From NCBI RefSeq assembly GCF_000006405.1, contig NW_003208445.1, positions 1 to 64,000 of the forward strand: 64,000 nt of DNA, in the 5' to 3' direction. The notes beneath the pieces are model-generated. The model saw nothing but the letters and a program-made list of their open reading frames with translations. It did not search any database and was not told the DNA's origin. Positions 21,014 through 31,363 of this stretch are shown in pieces (position 1 is the stretch's first letter; the number at the start of each line of letters is the position of its first letter). The position numbers were made by a program, and so were the translations under genes. This DNA is from Perkinsus marinus ATCC 50983 (Eukaryota; Perkinsozoa; Perkinsida; Perkinsidae).

Positions 21014-21540
21014 TCTTCGAACAGATGAGTGGCTGCCGAGGATTTCTGATATGTGTTAAAAAAACCAATCACTTTTCCGTTCTGCAAGTCCACTTTTTTG
21101 AACATTGCGTCACTTCGTTGATCGGTCTTTCTATCTTGACACGTCGACTTCAGGTCTCTCTCCTACCATGATTGTCCCTAAATCCATCACTATTGTATTC
21201 GGTTTGCTCCTACTGTGTTTCCCATACGGTACAAGTCGAGTATATTGTGGTGTAAAGACTCGGTCTTTAGCTCCGAATATGATTCGCAACCGTGTTGGTC
21301 CAGCTCGCCTGGAGCTCCCCGCATCATATTTAAGTCTACTACATCTGTGTCACGAGCGTCTGGTACTTCCCTCTATTCGCGAGCGTGAGAAATAGAGTTA
21401 TGGCCCTCGCCCTCTGTAGTCACGGTCCGTGACTCACGGATGTAACGCCGTTGCAGACCGAGCAGGTTTTGTCTTTTCCCATCTGATTTCGTTAATGATT
21501 ACTTCATCGATATTTTGTTGGGTTGTGAGAGTTCCTCTAA
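21013..21540. repeat. tandem duplication, partial unit C
   Basis: This stretch matches the first ~525 bp of units A and B, including the small ORF at 21168. It is more diverged than A is from B, and similarity fades after about 21540. It carries an extra short duplication near 21420 (a repeated 'cggtccgtgactcacgg' segment). It marks the right edge of the tandem array. Confidence 0.8.
21168..21395 (+). CDS. small hydrophobic ORF, copy C (hypothetical)
   Basis: This is the third, more diverged copy (MIVPKSITIVFGLLLLC at the start). Length and the hydrophobic segment are kept, with substitutions spread through the rest and a different C-terminus (EREK). The possible splice donor after the hydrophobic segment is kept. 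Conservation of an open frame in the most diverged unit is mild evidence for coding. Confidence 0.3.
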   Translation: MIVPKSITIVFGLLLLCFPYGTSRVYCGVKTRSLAPNMIRNRVGPARLELPASYLSLLHLCHERLVLPSIREREK

Positions 21541-22827
21541 ACAGCGCCAATCCTAACCTCGGATTCCGAGGTCTCCTAGCAGTAGCCTCCTCGGAAGCGA
21601 CTTGCAAACCAATTGAGAAGAACTAATTGCTCTCACAACCTCTGAACAAGAATGAACTTACTGTTATTAATAATGAGACATGAATGTAAGCACATTCATT
21701 TCCTTCACTCTGGCACTGTTTACAACGATCCCACCGAGGCTGTGAGAAAGCGACAGCATTCGGATCTGACAAATCATGACAAATACTTCATGTATCACGA
21801 GACTAGGAGGCGCACTGACACAGGGAAATTCTGATCCGATCAGATTCAGCAATTCACTGAGCACGCATGCCATTGGTGGTAAGGAGTTTCAGCTCCGTAT
21901 CAGTTCAGGTCAGCATTCATTTTTGTGCTACGCGCTGTAGCACAAGGATGAATGCTCTAATCGGTCTCTCCACGTTGACACGTCGACTTGGGATCTTTCT
22001 TTGACCATGAACATCGAAGTCGATCATTATACTATTCGGCCTGTTCCTACTGTGTGAGCTGATTATCTCCACCATGGACTCAGAAGGTGGGATGCAAATG
22101 AAGTTCACAGCCGCAGGCCGAGGCGAAACTGATCATGCGGAAAGTTCAAGGAGACACAAACGAGAGCTATAGGAAGTCACAACGGCAACACACGGGATAC
22201 AAATGTTGGCCGGTCCATGAACCAACCATACCGGTCTCCGAGAATCGTTCGCGGTGGGCGACAAGAAACCCTTACCTTGCCTACTACGAAAACACCATTG
22301 ATAGAGAGCCTCTAAGCTGTATGGTGAGATCCTAGGCCCTGTTTCTGGCTTTACAGGAGATAACAAGAACCTTTCGCTCAGCGTAGTAGCATGACTGAAA
22401 TGACGCAAAAAGAGGGTGTCATCGATAGGGACATCTGACACAATCAATGTCCGCGCATCTCGCTGATGGTTTAAAGTACGGCTAAGCCCTCAGCAAAAAT
22501 GGGAACATTTATAACTCTCATCATAAGTGTCTGCAGCTCCTCATCGAGTGGGAGGAAGCTTGTGTTACTGAGCGACGGTAAATGGTCATGGCCCCTCTAA
22601 ACGGGTGTAGCTTGAGACGCGTGTGCACTGCACACGCGTGCACATTCCAACTGGTGAGTGGGAAGTAGTAACAATCTCCCTTATATAGGTAAAACAGGGC
22701 ACTCTCAGAAGTTACAGAATAAATATCAGCAAATTGGTAATACTTCTCAACTTGAGATCATAAATAACAACTTTGGACAACCGTGATATAAGTTGACGTC
22801 ACAAAGGACAGTACATGCAAGTTCTAG
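21541..22827. other. no gene identified; edge of the duplicated array
   Basis: It includes the decayed unit remnant at 21827-22075. Short ORFs at 22133-22447 (minus) and 21652-21834 (plus) lack recognisable motifs or splice context. 22600-22640 has a small GTGTGCACTGCACAC palindrome. Nothing else seen. Confidence 0.4.
21827..22075. repeat. decayed remnant of a further unit
   Basis: 21827-21925 resembles 5120-5230 of unit A. From about 21950 the sequence resembles 110-230 of unit A, including the 'ttgacacgtcgactt' stretch before the small ORF. The two parts are far apart in an intact unit, so this is an internally deleted, strongly diverged remnant beyond unit C. The small ORF is broken here. 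Confidence 0.6.
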
Positions 22828-24345
22828 TTAATGAGCATTAGTAAAGTTATCCGTCGCTTCAAGAATGAATTCAAAAAGGTTCTTCATGTTACGACAACAA
22901 TTCCCCGCTTGCCACATTGCAGACTCTCCCGCTTTATTCGGTTTGCTAGCCGACACTCCGCGTTCAATCAAGTACCTCAAAACCAATAGAGGAGAGCAAG
23001 GACGCGAAGACTTACTCTATCATAAGTTTTTGCTGCTGTACCGGGCCCATTCCTTTTTTCGAGCGAGGACGAACGCAGTAATGCAAGGCCGTATTTCCGA
23101 GGTTATCACACTGTAAAGCTTCCGCATGGTGCTCCTCTATGAGCTTCTTTAGGTGATCACGTGAACCTGCGAACTAAGCTCGAATGCACACCACAAGGTC
23201 TGCCGTACCATATCGTGCACACAACAGTACGACCGTTCGCCCATAGGGATCTTGAATGTTGATATCAGCGCCCTCGCCGAGTGCTTGTTCCACCGCTACC
23301 GCTGGATAGACCCGCTTATAGAAAGCTCTCTGGATGAGGTCTCGTAGAGCATGTGAACTGTTCGACACTCGCGCCATCAAGGGAACGTAAATAATGGGAC
23401 GAGGTGAATCTTCAAGGCACTTTGATATTTTCACAGTGCATCCCAGTATCTATCACCAGACCCAATACCACATAGATGCTTGCTATAGAAACATCTATGG
23501 GCATAGGGGGAAGAACGCGCCGGGCCGAGTCGACGTCAACTATGAGAGTCGCTAGGTAAAATCCTACCAAGCGACCCCCTAGGGATGAAGACACTCCTAG
23601 GAGCCTCTCCTCCCCGGCTAATCGACTCGCATCACAAGGTCTCTTTTACTCGTACTCATAAGCCTTACTTTCTCGATGAGCTCTCGAGCCACGGCTGAGT
23701 GAGTACTGCCACGAGCCGCCAGGTGAAGTGGTGTCTCTCCGAACTTGCTAGGGGACAGAGCCTCGGCATTTGCCTTGATGAGAGAGTCCACCATGTTGAC
23801 GATCTGAAGCCTCACAGATGTTTTATCCGGCTCAGCATCAGCTCTAATGCTAACAACCCGTTAAAGCTGTTCAGACTGAAGCATGCTTGAATTCACGCTT
23901 ATGTTCAGACTAGACGTCAGGGTGAGACAGCTCGTTATGCCAAGCTCACTATCACACTGTTGACCGAGAAAAACAAGCACTAAAGAGACTTCCCATCGTA
24001 TATTGTTAATACACTACTACAATGAGCTCTTCAAGTGAGCACGATTTCGAGCGATCAACTACCTGTCGAGGGAGAGGTTCTTCTTTCCGCCTCGCAATAT
24101 AATGCATAACACTGAATCCATTTCGATCCCGTATTGCTGTATCACCACCCATCACCAAGCACTGCATCACCTAAGGTAGAGTTAATATGCATGTATTGAC
24201 ACTTCGACTCACTTGGGCTTCTGTTCCCCATCGCCCGACACCCATCAAAGGTGTCCTTCCAAACGAGTCTTGATAGTTTACGGTTTCCGCTGTTAGTACC
24301 CTCATTAATCTGCTCTATTTCCTCCTCACCGAATGCATTCACAAT
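22828..24345 (-). CDS. ankyrin-repeat protein, multi-exon
   Basis: Minus-strand exons carry ankyrin signatures in order: DSFGRTPLMGV near 24270; DRNGFSVMHYIARR near 24110; KFGETPLHLAARG near 23730; DPYGRTVVLLCARYG near 23240 joined by a 42-nt intron to SRDHLKKLIEEHHAE; GNTALHYCV near 23080; and a last exon ending SKPNKAGESAMWQAG...NFTNAH with TAA at 22828-22830. GT-AG borders keep phase at most junctions. The 5' end is unresolved, and coding-like sequence continues to about 24540. Ankyrin repeats are protein-binding scaffolds and the partner is unknown. The V-ATPase gene lies upstream on the same strand, about 0.3-0.5 kb away. Confidence 0.75.
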
Positions 24346-24806
24346 CCGCTCACTTTTCTAATCTGTCAACGCCGTGTTCCACATTGTGACTGTCATGCAC
24401 AGCCACGACCAGGGCTTCTGGGCTGTTCTCGGTCTTCTTTTCCCTCACCCTGTATTCACGAGAAGCAAAAACCTTCGCCACATATACATCACCACCCGAG
24501 ATTGATGCACGCAACGCTTCACAACAAGGCGCATAAAGTTGTGATTGTTCTCATAAGGAGGAGTCGACTACTACTACCATCCTCGCCGCACTAATCATTG
24601 ACTACACCACACAATGGTTGCTGAATATTACTTGGAAATCTTCAAGTATCACTAGACACCAATCCCTCTATGCTGCGCTGCACCATCATAATGATAATGA
24701 GGAGCTACGCAGTGATGAACAAAAGTCTAGGGTAGCATAACTATCCCTATGGAATCGAGGATGGCGAATGATCATCCTCATCAGCTGCTGCCACTACAAG
24801 CCATCT

Positions 24807-26512
24807 TTACACGCGAGGAGCGAAGATAGGAACAATTTCCTCAACATGCTCCTTCTTCTTGAGGACAATCTAAACACAAGGAAAGTGGCTCGGCTATACT
24901 AGCAACGAATAAACCTACCATATTGGCCATCCACTCAATGTTCTTCATCTCTTGAATACGCAGCTTCACCCAAGCGTAGATGATACCATAGTGATACTGT
25001 TGCTCGAAAGAGTTCTCGAACATGCGTACCGACTCCACGTACAAGAGATCCTCAATAGACTTGTAGCGACCCTGATTGGTCTTGTCGACATTCGAGTCGT
25101 GCTCATAGAACTGCTTGCACTGATCATACAGCTGAGCATACCTACAACGCAAACTCCTTTTCAACTAAATCGACCTCGCTCAACCTACTTGAGGTAGGGC
25201 TCTAAAGCAGCGCGAACAGCAGTGTCAGAGGTAGCCTTCATGAGCTTGTCAGTTCCCTCAGGATACAAGTAACTGCGACGAGGTAGAGGACATTTCAACC
25301 ATTAAGGCAAATGATGACGCAACTTACCCGAAATTGGGATATAGGGCGTTACGCTCATCCAAGTTCTGAGCAGTGCCAAGGGGCGAATTCAAGGCATTAA
25401 GAGTGACCATTAAAACCTACAATGAGACCAGCAATACCCAATAGCATAGCCAGTCGTCTTACTCTGTAATCAGCTTCGGTCCTCAGGATGTGACCCATGA
25501 CCTCCGCAGTATTGCTGTTCTCACTACCGTCCATGCAGAAACGGTAGAAACTCTCCATCCAGCACTTCTTCAAGAACTGATCAGATACGCAATAAAAACC
25601 ATAGTAGCTCTACCAGCCATGTAAGTACATTTCTAAGGATCTCAAGGTCGGTCTCAGTGAGGACGTTATGGACCTCACCGTGTTGAACAACAGCAGTAGC
25701 GCCGCTCGGACCGCTTTGAGCACCAGAGCCCTGACCCTCAGTGTGAGTGTGAACTTGTTTGGAGTTGAGGAACTCTTCGAAGTAACTGACAAGAGGACCG
25801 ATGAACCGCACCCTATGAATTGTATTTGTATTGCATACGGTCCAAGAGGAGTATCAATGAGGATGGTACGGTAGAGGTCTTCATAACCGTGGGTGAAGTC
25901 CATGCCGGGGATAGTCTTCATTTCCTCAAAGTAGCCAAGGGGATCGCATCGGGCAAGAAGATCCTGAATGATGGTATAGAGTGGTTGGGAAGGTAGTAGC
26001 TCCTCTACCTTAGGATTCTTGTTGTTTATGGTACCCTGAATGAGCATCACCACGTTGTCGATCATAGCTTCTTGACGGACATAATCCATGAACCTGGAGT
26101 CGATAATAAATACAACCAAGTGGAATTCTAGTTTTCTACTTAGCCATCTCGCCAACCGACTGAGCTCTGACGTAGTCGAACTCCTCAGCGAGGCGCTCAT
26201 GGCACTTGCGCAAAATCGTGGAAGCCTGCAAGTCGAAAAATGAATCAAAAACAACATCAGCGTAGCTCACCTGTAGAGGACTAGGCTCATCCTGGAGGAA
26301 AGTGCCATAGTCTGTATCTTCGAGAGCTGTTCGGAGATCTGACGATATAGCAAATGTACTTCCATCGAGTGCGGAGAGCAAATCTTACCCTCCAAATTTT
26401 CTCCATTAGCAATACGACGATAATCGTCAGCTGTGAGAAAGCCGGAACGGAGACCTCTTACGAGACCCTCTCCGAGACCATCATCGATGTTGAAGTAAAC
26501 GAGATCAGCCAT
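24807..26512 (-). CDS. VMA6: V-type proton ATPase subunit d (V0 sector)
   Basis: Ten exons, all junctions GT-AG and in phase: 26389-26512, 26271-26338, 26140-26225, 26093-25839, 25812-25629, 25576-25463, 25416-25328, 25272-25189, 25141-24919, 24869-24807. The product is about 429 aa. Family landmarks: FNIDDGLGEGLVRGLRSG at the N-terminus, TDYGTFLQDEPSPL, MIDNVVMLIQG, DLYRTILIDTPLGP, SYFEEFL, NALYPNFGYLYPEG and a C-terminal IVPIFAPRV. Subunit d sits in the central stalk and couples the V1 rotor to the membrane c-ring, acidifying endomembrane compartments. It is longer than the ~350-380 aa norm because of two inserts (NNKNPKVEELLPS and a Gly/Ser/His-rich loop after FLNSKQ). Confidence 0.93.
25813..25838 (-). 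other. 26-nt intron in V-ATPase subunit d
   Basis: On the minus strand the intron starts GTATGC, ends TTCATAG and is 26 nt long. Removal joins GGA CC to G GTG CGG and restores the conserved frame (TPLGP to VRFIGPLVSYFEEFL). Without removal the frame is lost. Neighbouring introns are 45-55 nt. Confidence 0.85.
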
Positions 26513-27017
26513 GGGAAATATAGCAGTACCAGGACAACTACAAAACCAACAATCTAGTACAGTCACCAATTCTTCGCGCTGCGGTCAAAGATATTGCGTA
26601 CCGATTTGCTCAAGTTTCTCACTCGCACGCTTAAAATAGCGCTGCAGACAAGTTCATAGAAAAACACGCAAACGATGATACCAACATGGAGTAGATCGCG
26701 CTTTTGGCGCACTAACGACACCATGTTGTACTATGGACATGATGACGGCTATGCTCTAGCCAATACAATGGAGATCGGAGTAGAGACCCAGCGGCGAACC
26801 GGAGGCGCTGCTCAGCGTTGGCTGAGCTCATCTTGCTATCTCGAAAAAGTGTCCTTTGGAACATTGTGCAGTAGCGCGCGCCATTGTAATCGATCCTTTT
26901 TGCTCAGCACGTGGCAACGCATTGAGTTCAAGGTTCGTCTCGTGAACTTCAGTGGTTGCTTATTTGAGTACACTCTCTTCCTTGGAAGGTTTGTGGTGTT
27001 TTCCTACATTTTACGCA
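26513..27017. promoter_or_regulatory. divergent intergenic region, V-ATPase d / PP2C
   Basis: 505 bp between two divergent start codons, so it should hold both promoters. No TATA-like or other motif stands out. Short ORFs at 26675-27127 are not supported except where they run into the PP2C exon. Confidence 0.4.
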
Positions 27018-28766
27018 ATGGGTGGGTTACTGTCTCACCCCGTTACCGCCGTCCATCTACAACGACGTGCCAACGACAAGTTCCAATGCGGTGTCGCAAC
27101 TCTACAGGGTTGGAGGATCTCTCATGAAGATGCGCACTGCATAGACTTGGACTGGGGTTCAACTCATGAAGAAGGCTTCTTTGCTGTACTCGATGGTCAT
27201 ACTGGTGATGACGCTGCCGAGTTCGGATCAAAGGAGTTACCTAAGCAGCTAGACGAGTCGGCTGGAGATCCCGAGGACCGCACTGTACAAGGCGTACAGG
27301 CCGGTTTCTTAGCCACTGATCAGGCGCTGAGAGAGACTCATTCTGAGGCCGGCGCTGTTGTTGTGGCTTCCATTGTAGGACTAAGGGGATCTCTATTGTG
27401 ATCGTAGTTCTATACAGTAGAAGGATCGTAGTACTGTGTAACGCAGTGTATAGATGTAAATGCTTCCTGCAGTGTAAAAGGTTTTAACAAGAGTGAAGTA
27501 CAATGAATGCGTCCATCGATGATTCACTTCCGCTTAGCTCGAAGTAGAATTTTTGTAGAATTTCTCAGTCTATAAATCTGCGTTTGGCAGCTGTTTGAAC
27601 ATGAAATCAGAGTGTTATAATTGGGTAACCATCATAATGTTGACGCTAGTCAGCTTGTCATTGGCTTTGACCGCATACATGATTGAATTTGTGTAGGAAA
27701 GCTCTTTATCGTAGACTGTGCTCAGGTGACGCCTCTTGGCAACGGAAAATACAAGGTTCGCCTCATGAACGCTGGTGATTCCCGCGCATTGGTATTCTCG
27801 GGTAAGAACGTTGACATGACTAAGTTGGAGAATGCCCAAGAGGACGTAACGAAGCAGCTATGCAATGATGATAGCACTGAGGCTAGCGGTGATAAGGGTA
27901 TATTCGGTGGAGGGGACATGCTGGGCTCAAAGAAGAATCTAGCGTCTCTCACTGACGCTGACGTCGGAATTTTGTTGGCCACTAAGGACCATAAGCCTGA
28001 TGATCCCGAGGAAAAGGCTCGGATTGAAGAAGCTGGTGGTTTTGTGAGCACAGACGAACCACCTCGGCTTTGTGGTGTGTTGGCCCTATCCAGAGGCCTT
28101 GGCGACTTCGCGTATAAAGACGACGCGGATCTTCCAGCTGATAAGCAAAAGTGCATTGCTGTGCCTGATGTTAGTGAAGTTATCGTTGAAGCTGGCGACT
28201 GGGTAGTATTGGCTTGTGATGGTGTGTTTGACGTTATGTCCAACGAGGATGTCGCGCGAGAAGTTATGGTACGAGCTCATGCTGGGGAGGATCTGGCTGA
28301 GGTTGCCGCTGAAATATTACAACGTTGTCTCAACCTACTGGATTCCAAGGACAATATGACTTGTATGATTATTAGAGTCGGCACGACTGAGCGTGGTCTG
28401 GAGACTGAAGTCCCAGAAGAACAACAAGAGGAACTCCAGCTTGGTGGCTATTCAGACCTCCATACATTGGCTCCGGGAATGGCAGAGAAGTATCAGACTT
28501 TCTTCAGGAAGGCTGGATTCAGTAAAAATCCCGCAGCCTGCAATACGTGTTCAAAAGTGTATCGGCATATGGCGCAATGTCCGTGTAAAAACGCCGTATA
28601 TTGCGGAGTGACCTGTCAGAAGAAAGGCTGGAAGGATCATAAGAAGGTTTGTAAGGCAGTGAAGGGCAACGTGAATAGTGTAACTCCCACAGCTGTGAAT
28701 GATTCGGCTGTTCAGAGTGGCGGTCGTAAAGGTCATAATCATAGTGGCCATATCAAGAGACGTTGA
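27018..28766 (+). CDS. PP2C-family protein phosphatase with C-terminal MYND zinc finger
   Basis: Two exons, 27018-27374 and 27726-28766, joined by a 351-nt GT-AG intron in phase; 465 aa. The start MGGLLS fits N-myristoylation. PPM/PP2C metal-site motifs are present: HEDAH, VLDGHTG, MNAGDSRAL, the GVLALSRGLGD loop, ACDGVFDV and DNMTC. The conserved acidic residues for two Mn/Mg ions are all there, so it is probably active Ser/Thr phosphatase. Residues ~386-424 are a MYND finger (CNTC, CPC, YCGVTCQ, W, H, C), a protein-interaction module. Position and myristoylation suggest a membrane-associated phosphatase; substrates are unknown. It is transcribed away from the V-ATPase gene. Confidence 0.93.
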
Positions 28767-29016
28767 GTCCAGCATGACTGCTGTCGTTTGGTGGTGAAGG
28801 GTCGCGGTAATTACTTTTATGTAGTCTCCTGTACATATTACTTTCTACCGTGTGCTCGGTGAGTTCACTCATCATCTTGGCGAGTTTTGTTGGTTAAGTT
28901 GCTTTGGTGATGATAATAGTTGTTGTAGTGAACTACCGCTTGCACAATACACTGTAGATGATTAATTTCTAGTCTTGTGTGTGAAGTTTTAATATTACTT
29001 GGGGAAAGGATTTGTG

Positions 29017-31219
29017 ATGGTTGTGGATGTATGGGCTCAGCCTGCTGATAGTGCCTTGCGGCACTTAGTACCAGAAGCCGTCAAACTCTTCGAGAGATCG
29101 CATTCCCCGATGGTCCAATGGTAGGGCTACTGAAACTGGTCGCTGAGTTTTTTGTCACTGCGCCACGAAATTGCCGTCCTTAGGGGAGACACTCCTTTGA
29201 CGCCTACAAGGCTGTTGGGGATGCTAGACGAGGCCGGCATCGATCAGGTGAGTTGGTAACAGTACTGGAAGAGGTCGTGGCATAGCCGCCCCATCTAGAG
29301 AATTTGGTCTCACTGAGGCATATCTTGGTATGGCATAGCCGCCCCATCGGAAGACATTGGTCGTTCTGAGGCATATCTTGGTATGGCATAGCCGCCTCAT
29401 CGGAAGACATTGGTCGTTCTGAGGCATATCTTGGTATGGCATAGCCGCCCCATCGGAAGACATTGGTCGTTCTGAGGCATATCTTGGTATGGCATAGCCG
29501 CCTCATCGGAAGACATTGGTCGTTCTGAGGCATATCTCGGTATGGCATAGCTGCCCCGTGTGAATATTCCGATCTTACTGCAGCAAACATGAAAAAGTGC
29601 GGTCATCCTTTACGCTTTGACCCGTCGACTGATGATAGTGATGTAGTCTCTTGTACTATGTTCAGTACTGACCCTACTACTACTACTTATTATTATAGTA
29701 GGATACTATAGTAATACTCTATAGCGTTATCAGCTTTATAGTGCTGTAGTAATACTAACTAAACGATTCCGGAGTAGTACTACTACTCTCAAATGGTTTA
29801 CTTTCTATACCAGTATGACATCAGTACTAGTACTATGTATACCACTTTTTGTAGTAGTATCACAGCACTATGAAGCTTGAAATTAGCACTATTTTAGAAC
29901 TGTAAAGCACTAATAATGGTAAGCTACTACGCTGAAGTCGATGACGGAGGGAGTTCGTGATTAACTTGAGTATTGTAGTATTTCAACGAGAATATCATAT
30001 TGCTAACTCCATTACTCTTGGTGAGATCAGCTCAAATCCTGATGAATAACAGCGATAAATTATCGCCGATAATGTTAACGAGTGGTCGGCTTGTCTCGGA
30101 GGGCTGTCTTGTTAGATGCTTTTATCCGCTTGGGTGAGGCCTGGGGGCATTGAAGCTGTGAGTAATAGCAGAGTGCTCAGCTTTACGAAGGCAGCATCTG
30201 ATAGATTCTTCGGTACGTCCCTATCATCACGGTCGTGTTAGTAGATTCTGAGACGTTATGTGCTGATCACCAACAGAGATTTTGCGATATCGGTCGCTGC
30301 TGCGGGGACGGTCTCATGTTGTAGGCCTCGCTGCAGTCGACTTGGACCGGCCTGTTCAAGCAGCTAGGGCTATCGAAAAAGCGGTCAAAGAGGATGGCTT
30401 TGTCGGTAAGTCGCTCCTCTTGAGGTGCATTGTTATTGGTACCGATTCACAGGTGTTCGTATAATGCCATGGCTTTGGGATAGACCGCCGACCCACGAGA
30501 CTTACTATCCTATTTACTTGAAGTGCGTCGAACTAGGAGTTCCCCTGTGTACACAGGTAGTGGCGAATACGCGGGTTCGATCCTCACATTAGACGTTTCT
30601 AATATAGTGGTTACACCCTGATGTCTTACTGGTTGTATCAGGTTGGTCATACAGGTCCAGCACGGCCCAGCGACACTGGTAGGCCGATACCATACATCGA
30701 TAGAGTCGCTCTCCACTTCCCCGAGGTGGTAAAGATCCCGGGTTCGAATCTCATCGGCGACATCTTTTTTGGCAGCTACGTATTGTTTGTGGACATATTG
30801 GACATCCGTGGTTGAATGAGATGATGTCAGTGATGTGGAAACATGATAATATCTATCTTGACACGAGCGCATACCTCCCCAAGATGTATGGCAAAGATCT
30901 TCTAGCCTATATGTGTTCTAAGTCTGGTTCCAAGAAGGTGAGTGGTTGAAGTAATTTGTCTCGAACATTCATGCTTGATGCCCACAAGTCACAGATTGTC
31001 GCACTAATTGTAAATCACTACAGTGACATATTCCCCTCATGTTAGGTTATGTTTGGCACCAACTTCCCTCAGCTTGATTTAAAGAAGTGTATGCAGCAGG
31101 TGCACGAGCTAGGCTTACCGTCAGAGATCAAGGATCGTTTCCTAACCACCAACGCTCAGAGGGTCTTCAATTTGCCGCAACGCAGATTGGCAGAGGACAG
31201 AGGACAGAGCAAGTTGTGA
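29017..31219 (+). CDS. amidohydrolase-2 family enzyme, ACMSD-like
   Basis: Eight exons, all in phase: 29017-29120, 29184-29247, 30116-30212, 30325-30405, 30453-30556, 30642-30725, 30776-30937, 31046-31219; about 289 aa. Family features: MVVDVWAQP at the start, TPTRLLGMLDEAGIDQ, LLSAWVRPGG, GLAAVDLDRP, GVRIMPWLWDRPP, YYPIYLKCVELGVP, VGHTGP, GRPIPYIDRVALHFP, GHIGHPW, DTSAYLP and VMFGTNFPQ. These match TIM-barrel metal-dependent hydrolases/decarboxylases related to aminocarboxymuconate-semialdehyde decarboxylase. Metal-binding His (GHTGP, GHIGHP) and Asp (FGTN region) positions are partly visible. The exact substrate cannot be told. Intron 2 (868 nt) contains a 53-bp minisatellite; the introns at 30557 and 30726 contain tRNA B-box-like motifs. 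Confidence 0.88.
29278..29570. repeat. 53-bp minisatellite, 5.5 units, in an intron
   Basis: Units at 29278, 29331, 29384, 29437 and 29490 plus a partial copy. Units 2-5 are nearly identical (a C/T alternation at one site and one T/C near the end). The core TGGCATAGCCGCCCC is the reverse complement of the GGGGC(A/G)GCTATGCCA core of 4574-4835 and 18165-18385. It lies wholly inside the second intron of the amidohydrolase gene. Confidence 0.95.
30573..30584 (+). other. tRNA B-box-like motif in intron
   Basis: GGGTTCGATCC inside the 85-nt intron 30557-30641 matches the pol III B-box consensus GGTTCGANTCC. No complete tRNA can be folded around it. Confidence 0.4.
30740..30752 (+). other. tRNA B-box-like motif followed by T6, in intron
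   Basis: GGGTTCGAATCTC inside the 50-nt intron 30726-30775, followed at 30765-30770 by TTTTTT, a pol III-like terminator. The upstream half is coding exon, so this is not a tRNA gene. Confidence 0.4.
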
Positions 31220-31363
31220 TTATTATGTCATGTGTATGTTCATTCGCCATTTTCAATGGCGGAGCGAAGCGTGGATTACTTTTTCTCGTGATCAGCGGCG
31301 TATTCTTATGAGGGGATGAGTGGACTGATGATGTTGTAGATCTGTTCATCTAACGCAGCTCTA

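Noticed and set aside
23160-23240. An 18- or 21-nt intron in the ankyrin gene
   Set aside because: A 42-nt GT-AG intron starting at GTACGG gives better ankyrin spacing (CARYG to SRDHLKKL) and keeps phase.
30690-30770. A tRNA gene around the B-box-like motif at 30740
   Set aside because: The upstream half is coding exon of the amidohydrolase, and no acceptor stem, D-arm or anticodon arm can be formed.
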